Under the pieces are notes generated by a model that saw nothing but the letters and a program-made list of their open reading frames with translations, did no database searches and was not told the origin of the DNA. Of a stretch of DNA of 44,488 nt, positions 16,957-25,116 are shown one piece after another. The stretch spans positions 1-44,488 of the forward strand of contig NZ_JACIGJ010000025.1 in the NCBI RefSeq assembly GCF_014197855.1. The letters run 5' to 3'. This DNA is from Roseospira marina. Lineage in GTDB: Bacteria > Pseudomonadota > Alphaproteobacteria > Rhodospirillales > Rhodospirillaceae. The position numbers and the translations under genes were made by a program. The first letter of the stretch is position 1. Each line of letters starts with the position of its first letter.

Positions 16957-19671
16957 ATGGCTGTAGAGGCGAACAAGCTGCTGGAGACATGCGACGCGAC
17001 CGTGACCGCCGGACGCGATTCCCTGGACTGGTTTCAGGACAATGGGGAGCTGGTGCGCCACGACGCCGTCCAGATCAACCGGGCGTTCCGCCGCCACGTC
17101 ATGGCGGCGCGCAAGATGCGCACGGCCATCGAACGCCCGATGTGCGTCGGCGTGTTCGGCGCCAGCCAGGCCGGCAAGAGCTACCTGATCTCGGCCCTGG
17201 CGCGGAAGGGCACCAATCCGCTGACCACGACGCTCGGCGGCAAGCGCATGGACTACCTCGCCGACATCAACCCGGAGGGCGGCAAGGAGGCCACCGGCCT
17301 CGTCACCCGCTTCACGGTGCGGCCCGTTCCCGCCCTGCCCGACGCGCCGGTCAGTCTGCGCCTGCTGACCGAGACGGACATCATCAAGATTCTCGGCAAC
17401 AGCTACCTCGCCGACGTGGACCACAGCACGGTGGACCCGCCGGACGGCGAGGTCATTTCGGCGCTGATGGACACCCTGCGGGGGCGCATGAAGACCGCGC
17501 CGGTTGACCGCCTGACCGAGGACGACGTTTTCGACCTGCAGGAGTATTTCGACCGCACCTTTGGCGGGGTGGAGCGCGTCAAGGCGTTGCGGGTCTCCTA
17601 CTGGGAGGCCGCGGCCGAACTCGCCCCCTATCTGGAAATCGCCGACCGCGCCACCCTGTTCGCGATCCTGTGGGACGACCTGAGCGCCTTCACCGACGTC
17701 TATGTCCGCCTGCAAAAGGCGCTCGCCCAGTTGGGCTTTCCGTCGGAAGCCTGTTGCGGGCTGGAGGGCCTGCAACCGCGCAACCAGAGCATCATCAACG
17801 TCGATACCCTGCACGACCTGGGCCAGCCGAACGCCGCCGGCACCGTCACCCTGCGGTCCCTGAACGGGCAGTCGGCCACGGTGTCGCGCGCCGACGCCAC
17901 CGCGCTGATCGCCGAGTTGGCCATCCAGATCGACGAACAGCCCTGGGACTTCTTCGAGCACACCGACCTGCTCGACTTCCCCGGCGCGCGGGCCCGCGAG
18001 AGCATCCGCGACATTCACGGCTATCTGGCCGATTCCAGCAAGGTCTGGGTGTTCTTCCTGCGCGGCAAGGTCGCCTATCTGTACGAGCGGTACTGTGCGG
18101 ATCAGGAACTGACCAGCATGCTGCTCTGCGTCGGTCCCTCCAACCAGGAGGTCGTAACCCTGCCGGCCATGGTCAAAAGCTGGATCGAGGCCACCCACGG
18201 CGAACGCCCGGAGGACCGCGCCAAGCAGGACACCGCGCTGTTTCTGGTGCTGACCAAGTTCGACATGGAATTCGCCGACAAGAAGGGCAGCGACAAGACC
18301 GACCTGTCGACGCGCTGGACGACCCGGCTGGAGGCCTCGTTCCTGCACTTCTTCGGCAAGCAGGACACCTGGCCCTACGAGTGGGACGGCAAGAACAGGC
18401 CGTTCCAGAACATTTTCTGGGTCCGCAATCCGAACATCAAGGACGAGGCCCTGCTGGACTACGACGAGAGCGACCACGAGATCGGCATCCGCGCCACCGC
18501 TCAGGACCGCATCGCCAAGCTGAAGGCCGGCTACATCCAGAACGGCGAGGTCCAGACCTACGTCGGCGAGGCGGAGTTGAAGTGGGACGCCGCCATGAAG
18601 CTCAACGACGGCGGGATCGGGTTGCTGGCCGAGCGGCTGCGCCCCGTCTGCCGGCCGGAGCTGAAGCTGCGCCAGATCGAGGGCCGGCTGTCCGATCTTC
18701 GCGAGCGCATGGGCCAGCGCCTGAAGGCCTACTACGTCTCCGGCGACCGCGAGGCCGAGCGCCTCAAGCGCCGCCAGGAGTTGGAGGACACCGTGATCCC
18801 CTGCCTGATCGACTGCATGGAGGCGACGCGCTTCGGCGTGCTGCAACGCCGCCTGATGGTCGAGGCCAAGGATATGGAGCGGGTGTTCAAGCAGATGCGG
18901 TTTCGCTTCAGCCGCCCGCGCGCCCCGGACCAGCCCGCCGCCCCAACCAGCGCCCCGGCCCCCCGCCCGCGCGGCTTCGGCATGAACCTGCGCGACCGGG
19001 TCAAGCCGAGCCCCGGCAACGGCAACGGACATGGCGACGGACACGGCACCGGCGCGCCGGACGGCGAGGACGCCGGCAAGCCCGCCGCGACCAACGGGCA
19101 CGACTCCGCCTCGGCCTTCGTCGACGCGGTGTTGCAGGCCTGGGCCGCCCAGATCCGCGACTTCGCCCAGGACGCGCAGGCCTGCCAGTACTTCCTGTTC
19201 AACCCGACCGCGTTCGACACCCTGGTGAACGAACTGCTGATCGGCTCGGAACGGTTGGCCATCGCCGACAGCGCGGCCGAGACGCTGCGCGACTGGATGC
19301 GTCTGTCCATCGACTCGCACCAGACCGCGCCCGGCGCCGGCATCATCGCCGCCAACGCGGTCAACGGCTACCTGCGCAGCCTGGGCTTCGACGGTCGGGA
19401 GGAAGCCCGCCGCCCGCGCGTCGCAGAGGGCGACGGCGAGCGGCCGATCTTTCCCAAGCGGCCGGACAGCGGCCCCCTGCGGCTGGGAGAGGACCCGCTG
19501 CCCTACGACATGAACTATTGCCTCGACTGGATCGAGGCCATCCGGGTCCTGACCGAGGAGAACGCCAGCGGCGGGACCGACGCCAACACCCCCTCCAACC
19601 GGACGCTCGGCGGGATTCTGGCGGCGCTCGGCGCGGTCCCGGCCCCGGTGAGGGACGCGGCCCATGACTGA
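16957..19671 (+). CDS. srfC: SrfC family dynamin-like P-loop GTPase
   Basis: This 904-residue protein is of the SrfC/putative virulence factor family. The segment VFGASQAGKSYLISAL and the following NPEGGKEATGLVTRF are strongly diagnostic. It has a Walker A G68-x4-GKS, a DFPG motif at 340-343 matching the GTPase G3 box and TKFD at 433-436 matching G4, so a GTPase of dynamin-like size and layout is likely. Residues about 650-700 are a low-complexity Pro/Gly/His linker before a helical C-terminal domain. No membrane helix is obvious. The gene overlaps the next one by eight bases, suggesting translational coupling. Nucleotide specificity is inferred from motifs only. Confidence 0.9.
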   Translation: MAVEANKLLETCDATVTAGRDSLDWFQDNGELVRHDAVQINRAFRRHVMAARKMRTAIERPMCVGVFGASQAGKSYLISALARKGTNPLTTTLGGKRMDYLADINPEGGKEATGLVTRFTVRPVPALPDAPVSLRLLTETDIIKILGNSYLADVDHSTVDPPDGEVISALMDTLRGRMKTAPVDRLTEDDVFDLQEYFDRTFGGVERVKALRVSYWEAAAELAPYLEIADRATLFAILWDDLSAFTDVYVRLQKALAQLGFPSEACCGLEGLQPRNQSIINVDTLHDLGQPNAAGTVTLRSLNGQSATVSRADATALIAELAIQIDEQPWDFFEHTDLLDFPGARARESIRDIHGYLADSSKVWVFFLRGKVAYLYERYCADQELTSMLLCVGPSNQEVVTLPAMVKSWIEATHGERPEDRAKQDTALFLVLTKFDMEFADKKGSDKTDLSTRWTTRLEASFLHFFGKQDTWPYEWDGKNRPFQNIFWVRNPNIKDEALLDYDESDHEIGIRATAQDRIAKLKAGYIQNGEVQTYVGEAELKWDAAMKLNDGGIGLLAERLRPVCRPELKLRQIEGRLSDLRERMGQRLKAYYVSGDREAERLKRRQELEDTVIPCLIDCMEATRFGVLQRRLMVEAKDMERVFKQMRFRFSRPRAPDQPAAPTSAPAPRPRGFGMNLRDRVKPSPGNGNGHGDGHGTGAPDGEDAGKPAATNGHDSASAFVDAVLQAWAAQIRDFAQDAQACQYFLFNPTAFDTLVNELLIGSERLAIADSAAETLRDWMRLSIDSHQTAPGAGIIAANAVNGYLRSLGFDGREEARRPRVAEGDGERPIFPKRPDSGPLRLGEDPLPYDMNYCLDWIEAIRVLTEENASGGTDANTPSNRTLGGILAALGAVPAPVRDAAHD

Positions 19672-20926
19672 TATCGACGTCGCCATCGACGAGGATGTCG
19701 GCAGCCCCGGCTACGCCCGCATCCTGGTGCCCGGGGCGGGCGCAGCGGGCCAGAACGCGCGCTTCCGCATCCAGCGTAAGGACCGGGACGAAAACAACTG
19801 CCTCGCCCCCAACGGCTGGCGCAGCGGCGCCACCGATCTGGTCGCCTGGAAAACGGTGGTCGACGGCCCGGACCTGATCCTGCACGTCGGCCCGGAGATC
19901 GTCGATGTGGTGCCCAACGACATCGCGGTGGAAGTCTCCGTGCCGGCGGTCGGGGTGATCGAGTACGTGTTCTGGCCCGACCTGCCGACGTCGAGCGTGA
20001 CGCCCGGCCAGTTGAACGAGTCCGGACCGGCGGCGCCGAAAGCGCCCCCTCCCCGACCGACACCCCCGCCGCCAGCCCCCCCGCCGCCGGTTCCGGCGCC
20101 CGAACCGCCGCCTCCGGAGCCGGAACCGTCGGACCGAACGGAACTGGAGCCTCCGCCCCAAGAGATGTGGGAGGACGACCCGCATGACATGGATATCCCC
20201 CACCCCGATGAGGCGGACGACGACGCGACGCGGGTGTTTCACCCGGCCCCCCCGCACGAGGACGAGCACCATGGGCGCGGTCTGCTGTTCTGGCTGCTGA
20301 TCGGCCTCGTGCTGGCGATGGTCTCGGCGGTCGCGGTCTGGGCCCTCCTGACCTTCGTGCTGCGGGAACCAACGCCGCCCGCGCCGGAGCCCCCGAATCC
20401 CGTCGTCCTTGGGCCGGGACCGGACGCGTCAGCCGCGGAGGAGCCCGAGCCCCCGCCGGAGCCAGACCCCCAACAGGAGCCCGAACCGGAACCCGAACCG
20501 GAACCCGAACCGGAGCCGGCCGCGACGGTGTCCTGCACCGAGCCCTATGCCTATGTCCGCGAGTACATCGAGAGCGAACCCATGGCCTTCAACACCTGGG
20601 TCACGCACGCCAAGGCGCTGGCGACCGAGCAAGCCGGCTGCAACGACGCCATCGCCCTGCTCCTGCTGGAAGCGGCCGACAACGGCAACGCCGACGCCCT
20701 GCGCTATATGGCGGAACTGGCCGACCCGCTGGTCGAGCACGACGACCGGATCATGTTCACCGAACCGGATCCGCTCAACGCGCTACGCTATTATTCGAAC
20801 GCGGCCGCCGCCGGGGACACGGAAGCGGACGCGGCGCGCACGCGATTGCTCAACCACCTGCGACAGCAGGCCGCGCAGGGCGATACGCAAGCCCGCACGG
20901 TTCTGGAGACCCTCGGAATCGAGTGA
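19664..20926 (+). CDS. Membrane protein with cytoplasmic beta domain and periplasmic Sel1-like repeats
   Basis: I do not recognise a named family for this 420-residue protein. Residues 1-115 look like a compact beta-rich domain (ILVPGAGAAGQNARFRI, DLILHVGPEIVDVV). A Pro-rich linker, an acidic stretch and one membrane helix (about 207-232) follow. A Pro/Glu repeat encoded by 12-base DNA repeats comes next. The C-terminal part (about 290-420) has Sel1/TPR-like helical repeats (LLLEAADNGNADALRYMAEL, NAAAAGDTEADAAR). The N-terminus should be cytoplasmic and the repeats periplasmic. Its start codon lies inside the end of srfC, so it is likely made with SrfC. It may link SrfC to the periplasmic partners. 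Confidence 0.72.
   Translation: MTDIDVAIDEDVGSPGYARILVPGAGAAGQNARFRIQRKDRDENNCLAPNGWRSGATDLVAWKTVVDGPDLILHVGPEIVDVVPNDIAVEVSVPAVGVIEYVFWPDLPTSSVTPGQLNESGPAAPKAPPPRPTPPPPAPPPPVPAPEPPPPEPEPSDRTELEPPPQEMWEDDPHDMDIPHPDEADDDATRVFHPAPPHEDEHHGRGLLFWLLIGLVLAMVSAVAVWALLTFVLREPTPPAPEPPNPVVLGPGPDASAAEEPEPPPEPDPQQEPEPEPEPEPEPEPAATVSCTEPYAYVREYIESEPMAFNTWVTHAKALATEQAGCNDAIALLLLEAADNGNADALRYMAELADPLVEHDDRIMFTEPDPLNALRYYSNAAAAGDTEADAARTRLLNHLRQQAAQGDTQARTVLETLGIE
20480..20517 (+). repeat. 12-base tandem repeat encoding Pro-Glu linker
   Basis: A unit close to CCCGAACCGGAA is repeated about three times in frame. It encodes a Pro-Glu-Pro-Glu run just outside the membrane helix of the Sel1-like protein. Such repeats can change copy number by slippage, altering linker length without breaking the frame. 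Confidence 0.6.
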
Positions 20927-21054
20927 CCGGGCGCGAATAACCGGGACCGCGTGACCGCCATACCCTATTGGGGGGTGTGTGACGGGACTCAGGTGCCCCG
21001 CCGCCGGCCATGCCTGGCGCAGAAACGCAACGTTTTGGGTTTTGGGAGAACACC

Positions 21055-23109
21055 ATGCCGCGGTCAGGATCGGACAGCCCCCAGGATCGAGATCAGCGCG
21101 GGACGGCAGGGCCCCGCGTGGGGTTCTCCGCACCCCGCCGAGGGCGAGGATGGGGGCCGCGGTGGAACCTGGGCCTGCATCTGGCCGTTCTGGCCCTGGC
21201 CCTGGCCGGCGCGTTCGGGCTCGCCGGCCCGGCGGACGCCCGCGACCCCATGCTGATCGAAGGCAAGCGCACCCTGTTCCAGCGCGTGCTGATGCGGCCG
21301 GGCGCCGAGCTGCGTGCCCAGCCCAACCTCGCCGAGGCGGGCACGACGGTGGAGCCGTTCTCCGTCTACTACGTGTTTGACCGGCGCAACATCGGCGGTC
21401 AGGAGTGGGTCGAGGTCGGGGCCGACCGCGAGGGCACGCGCACGGCCTTCGTGCCGACGCCCGCGACCATCGACTGGAAGCACTCCATGATCCTGGCCTT
21501 CACCAATCCGGCGCCGCGCAGCGGACCGGATGGGCCACGCCCGGCCATGATCCTGGACACCAAGGAATCCCTGGTCGACCTGCTCAACGACGAAGCCATG
21601 GTGCCGAAGAGCGAAGCTTGGCGCCGCGAGGCCATCCAAGCCCGCGCCAACGACACGACGGTTCCGGACACCAACCCGATCGTGGCGCTGGAGCCGCCCG
21701 AGTACGTCGATCTGCAAGAGAACTTCTATCTGCTCCCGGTGTTGGACTACGAGGACACGCTGTTCCGCTCGCTGCGGCGCAAGGTCCTGCTGATGCAGGT
21801 GGCCTCGGTCACCAAGAAGGACCCGCCCGCCACCAACGCGCCCATTACGCCGGCGGGCCCCTTCCGCGTCGGCATCGTGTTCGTGATCGACGCCAGCGCG
21901 TCCATGAACCCGTACATCGAGCGCACCCGCCAGACCATCCGGGCGGTGTTTCAGCGCATGCAGTCCGCCGACATCAAGGCCGAGGTCAGCTTCGGCATGG
22001 TCGCCTTCCGCGACAACATCAACGCGGTGCCCGGCCTGGAGTACACCACACGGATCGTCGCCCCGCTGGAGCTGGAAACGAACCCGACGCAATTCCTGCG
22101 GCGAATCCAGACCCTGAACGAAGCCCCGGTCAGCAGCCAGGGCTTCATGGAGGACGCCCTCGGCGGCATCGACGCGGCGCACAACATGCCGGCTTGGCGC
22201 GACTTCAACGCCCGCTATCTGGTGCTCATCACCGATGCCAGCACACGCGCCTTGGGCGACCCGCTGGCGTCCGTCAATATCCTGCCGGAGCACCTGAACC
22301 AGCAGGCCCAGGAAGAGGGCTTTGCGATCCTGACGCTGCACCTGAAAACGGCGGCCGGCGTCAACGATCACGCGGTGGCCGAACAGCAATACCGCGCCCT
22401 GTCGCGGTTCCAGGACCGCGTGCTGTACTATCCGATCGAGAACGGCGACGTCACCACCTTCGGCCGCACGGTGGACACGGTCACGGCCGACCTGCTGGAC
22501 ATGGCGCGGACCGCCATTGATGACTCCCTGCCCCCGGCGGCGACGCCCGAGCAGGAAGCCCTGCGGCAGGTCGGGCGGGCCATGCGGCTGGCTTACCTCG
22601 GCCGCCAGCGCGGCACCCGTGTGCCGGACGTCACGCAGGGGTGGCTCGCCCACCTCGACCCGCAGGACCTGCGCCAGGCGGTGGTCGAGCCGCGCGTTCT
22701 GCTGACCCGCAACCAGCTCAATGACCTGAAGACCACCATCGACCGGCTGACCACCCTCGCCCGCACCAACCGGCTGCGCCCGGCCGAGTTCTTCGGCCGC
22801 CTGCAAAGCGTTGCCGGCAACATGGTGCGCGACCCGGAGCGCATCGCCCAGGGCCAGATCGAAAGCCTCGGCGACGTGGTCGGGGAGTACCTGGACGACC
22901 TGCCCTATGAAAGCGAGATCATGGGCCTGACGGAACGGGATTTCCTGTCCATGGGGCCGGTCGGCCAGCTCAACCTTTTGCGCAACCTGGAAAGCAAGCT
23001 GGAGCTGTACCGCCGCTTCGACGGCAACGCGGACCTCTGGGTCGCCCTGGCCCCGGACGAACCCGAGGGCGAGAAGGTCTATCCCGTGCCCCTAACCGCG
23101 CTGCCCTAG
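21055..23109 (+). CDS. Exported SH3-like and vWA domain protein
   Basis: This 684-residue protein begins at ATG 21055, which has a GGGAGAA site; an ATG at 21010 would add 15 unsupported residues. A long basic N-terminus precedes a hydrophobic signal segment ending near ADA (about 40-62). Next comes an SH3-like region (about 70-135; FQRVLMRPGAELRAQPN, EWVEVGAD). A von Willebrand A domain begins at IVFVIDASASM, with the DxSxS metal motif at D279. VLITDAS supplies the third loop. The threonine of the classical metal site is not obvious, so metal binding may differ from the other vWA protein. The C-terminal 200 residues are mostly helical. It is followed after seven bases by the ABC ATPase gene. 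It is probably a periplasmic partner of that transporter. Confidence 0.8.
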   Translation: MPRSGSDSPQDRDQRGTAGPRVGFSAPRRGRGWGPRWNLGLHLAVLALALAGAFGLAGPADARDPMLIEGKRTLFQRVLMRPGAELRAQPNLAEAGTTVEPFSVYYVFDRRNIGGQEWVEVGADREGTRTAFVPTPATIDWKHSMILAFTNPAPRSGPDGPRPAMILDTKESLVDLLNDEAMVPKSEAWRREAIQARANDTTVPDTNPIVALEPPEYVDLQENFYLLPVLDYEDTLFRSLRRKVLLMQVASVTKKDPPATNAPITPAGPFRVGIVFVIDASASMNPYIERTRQTIRAVFQRMQSADIKAEVSFGMVAFRDNINAVPGLEYTTRIVAPLELETNPTQFLRRIQTLNEAPVSSQGFMEDALGGIDAAHNMPAWRDFNARYLVLITDASTRALGDPLASVNILPEHLNQQAQEEGFAILTLHLKTAAGVNDHAVAEQQYRALSRFQDRVLYYPIENGDVTTFGRTVDTVTADLLDMARTAIDDSLPPAATPEQEALRQVGRAMRLAYLGRQRGTRVPDVTQGWLAHLDPQDLRQAVVEPRVLLTRNQLNDLKTTIDRLTTLARTNRLRPAEFFGRLQSVAGNMVRDPERIAQGQIESLGDVVGEYLDDLPYESEIMGLTERDFLSMGPVGQLNLLRNLESKLELYRRFDGNADLWVALAPDEPEGEKVYPVPLTALP

Positions 23110-23116
23110 GCGCGGC

Positions 23117-23851
23117 ATGACGGCGCCCCTGGTGCACATTCGCGACGCGCGCGTCCCGCGCATCGGCCGGGATCGCCGCTTTGTGCTGGAGGTGCCCGCC
23201 TTCGACATCGCCCCGGACGCGGTGATCGCCCTGGTGGCCCCCAGCGGGCGGGGCAAGAGCACGCTCATCAACCTGCTGGCCCTGGCGACGCCACCCGACC
23301 CAGGCGCGCAATTCACGGTGGCCGGGGTGAACGTGGCCGCCCTGTGGGCGCGCGGGCGGCACGACCACCTCGCCCGGATTCGCGCCAGCCTGTACGGCTA
23401 TGTTGTGCAGACCGGCGCCCTGCTCGCCAGCCTGACCGCGCGCGAGAACATCGCCCTGACCCAGCGGCTTGCGGGACGGCCGGACGAGCGCCTGATCGAC
23501 GCGCTCGCGGAGCGGCTGGGCATCCGCGCGCTGCTGTCCGACCGGCCGGCCTCGCTGTCGGTGGGGGAGCGCCAGCGTGTCGCCATCGCCCGCGCCGTGG
23601 CCCACCGCCCCCATCTGGTGCTGGCGGACGAACCGACCGCCTCGCTCGATCCGGTCAACACGGCGACCGTCATGGATTTGCTGCTCGACCTGCGCGGCGC
23701 ACTGGGGTTCGGCCTGATCATCGCCAGTCACGACTTGGAGACGCTCGACCGCTTCGGCATCGCCCGCGTCGAACCCACCCTGACCGCGCAGGGCGCAGAA
23801 ACGCGGGCGGTGTTCGTGTATCCGGCGCCCTCCGGGGAGCCCCCGGCATGA
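23117..23851 (+). CDS. ABC transporter ATPase, LolD/MacB type
   Basis: This 244-residue ATP-binding subunit resembles the LolD/MacB/FtsE group. The Walker A is APSGRGKST (41-49), where the usual first glycine is alanine. The Q-loop is GYVVQTG. The signature is LSVGERQ instead of LSGGQ. Walker B LVLADEPTASLD and the switch histidine in ASHD are intact. Hydrolysis is probably retained despite these changes. The gene overlaps the permease by four bases (ATGA), so the two form one transporter. LolD-type transporters extract lipoproteins or drive periplasmic machines rather than import solutes, which fits the lipoprotein-rich locus. Substrate is not known. Confidence 0.88.
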   Translation: MTAPLVHIRDARVPRIGRDRRFVLEVPAFDIAPDAVIALVAPSGRGKSTLINLLALATPPDPGAQFTVAGVNVAALWARGRHDHLARIRASLYGYVVQTGALLASLTARENIALTQRLAGRPDERLIDALAERLGIRALLSDRPASLSVGERQRVAIARAVAHRPHLVLADEPTASLDPVNTATVMDLLLDLRGALGFGLIIASHDLETLDRFGIARVEPTLTAQGAETRAVFVYPAPSGEPPA

Positions 23852-25104
23852 GCCGCGCCCCAACACGCAAGCCCCGGCGCTCCCCCGTCGGATCCTTGGC
23901 GTTAGCCGTCTACATCGCCGTGCGGCAGGTCCGGCACACTTGGCTGACCACCGCCTGCTACGCCATCGCGCTGGCCGCGGTGCTGGCGCCCCTGCTGGTC
24001 CTGTTCGGGCTGCGCAACGGCGTCGTGACGGAGATGGAAACCCGCCTGCTGCGCGATCCCGACACCCTGCGTATCACGCCGCTGAAGACCGGCACCCTGG
24101 AGCCCACCCTGCTGGAGCAGCTCGCCGCGCAGCCCGGCACGGCGTTCCTAGTGCCACGTACACGGCCGCTGTCGCTGACCGTGGACCTGGAGGCCGCCGG
24201 CGGCGCCACGCTGTCCGCCGACCTGGAACCCACGGCGCCCGGGGATCCGGTCCTGGCGCCCGGCCCCATCCCCGCCCCCGGATCGGATGCCATCGTGCTG
24301 AGCGACTCGCTGGCCCGGGCCCTGGGACGCCGCACCGGGGACACGGTGCCGATCCTGGTCACCCGCACCCTGGATGGCACCTACGAGCTCGCCGAGGTCG
24401 AGGCGACGGTGCTGGACATTCTGCCCCCGACCGGGCCCGCTCGCGCGGTCGGCTTCGTGTCCCTGCCCCTGGTGATCGACATCGAAAACTTCCGCGACGG
24501 CCACCGCGTGCCCGCGCGCGGCTGGGGCGCCCGTGGCACGGAGCAGAGCGGCCCGCGCCCGTTCGCCGGCTTCCGGCTGTACGCCCGCGACCTGGAGGCC
24601 GTGCCCGCGCTGGTGGCGTGGCTGCGTGAGCACGGCATTCCCACCCATTCGTCGATCGAGGACGTCCAGGGCCTGCGCATGCTCGACCGTAGCCTGGGCA
24701 TCGTGTTCGCCATCATCCTGGGCATCGGCTCGGCCGGCGTGCTGCTGTCGCTGGGCTCCAACCTCTGGGCCAACGTGGAGCGCAGCCGCGCCGATCTGGG
24801 CATCGTGCGGCTGATGGGCGGCACGTCGGGCGTGCTGGTCGCCATTCCGGTCATCGAGGCGCTGCTGATCGCCCTGTCCGGGTTCGTGCTGGGGGCGTTG
24901 GGATACGCGGTCAGTGATGCATTGCTGTCAGTCGCCTTCGCAGCACCCGGGCTGGAGGACGGCAACATCTGCACCCTCAGCCCAACGCACTGGGTCATCG
25001 CGCTGCTCGCCACGACCGGATTCGCGGCCCTGGCCTCGGTTCAGGCCGCCGCCCGCACCTTGAGCATCCCGGCCGCCGAGGGCCTTCAGGGCGGGCCGAC
25101 CTGA
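23848..25104 (+). CDS. FtsX/LolCE/MacB-like ABC permease
   Basis: This 418-residue permease has the four-helix layout of the FtsX/MacB group. One N-terminal membrane helix (about 33-54) is followed by a large periplasmic domain (about 60-275) and three C-terminal helices. The last of these follow an ERSRADLGIVRLMGG coupling-helix-like segment. The start overlaps the ATPase stop by four bases. Members of this group transmit ATP-driven movement to the periplasm (lipoprotein release, efflux or cell wall enzyme control). It ends the rightward set, 12 bases from the convergent histidine kinase gene. Substrate is not known. Confidence 0.85.
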   Translation: MSRAPTRKPRRSPVGSLALAVYIAVRQVRHTWLTTACYAIALAAVLAPLLVLFGLRNGVVTEMETRLLRDPDTLRITPLKTGTLEPTLLEQLAAQPGTAFLVPRTRPLSLTVDLEAAGGATLSADLEPTAPGDPVLAPGPIPAPGSDAIVLSDSLARALGRRTGDTVPILVTRTLDGTYELAEVEATVLDILPPTGPARAVGFVSLPLVIDIENFRDGHRVPARGWGARGTEQSGPRPFAGFRLYARDLEAVPALVAWLREHGIPTHSSIEDVQGLRMLDRSLGIVFAIILGIGSAGVLLSLGSNLWANVERSRADLGIVRLMGGTSGVLVAIPVIEALLIALSGFVLGALGYAVSDALLSVAFAAPGLEDGNICTLSPTHWVIALLATTGFAALASVQAAARTLSIPAAEGLQGGPT

Positions 25105-25116
25105 CCCCGGCGTCCC

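Noticed and set aside
14728-19686. Long minus-strand open frames opposite srfB and srfC
   Set aside because: They mirror two well-supported genes and have the His/Gln/Val/Asp-rich composition typical of antisense frames in GC-rich DNA. No ribosome binding site or domain was seen.
20480-20517. CRISPR-like repeat
   Set aside because: Units are only 12 bases, contiguous, without spacers, and in frame inside a gene.
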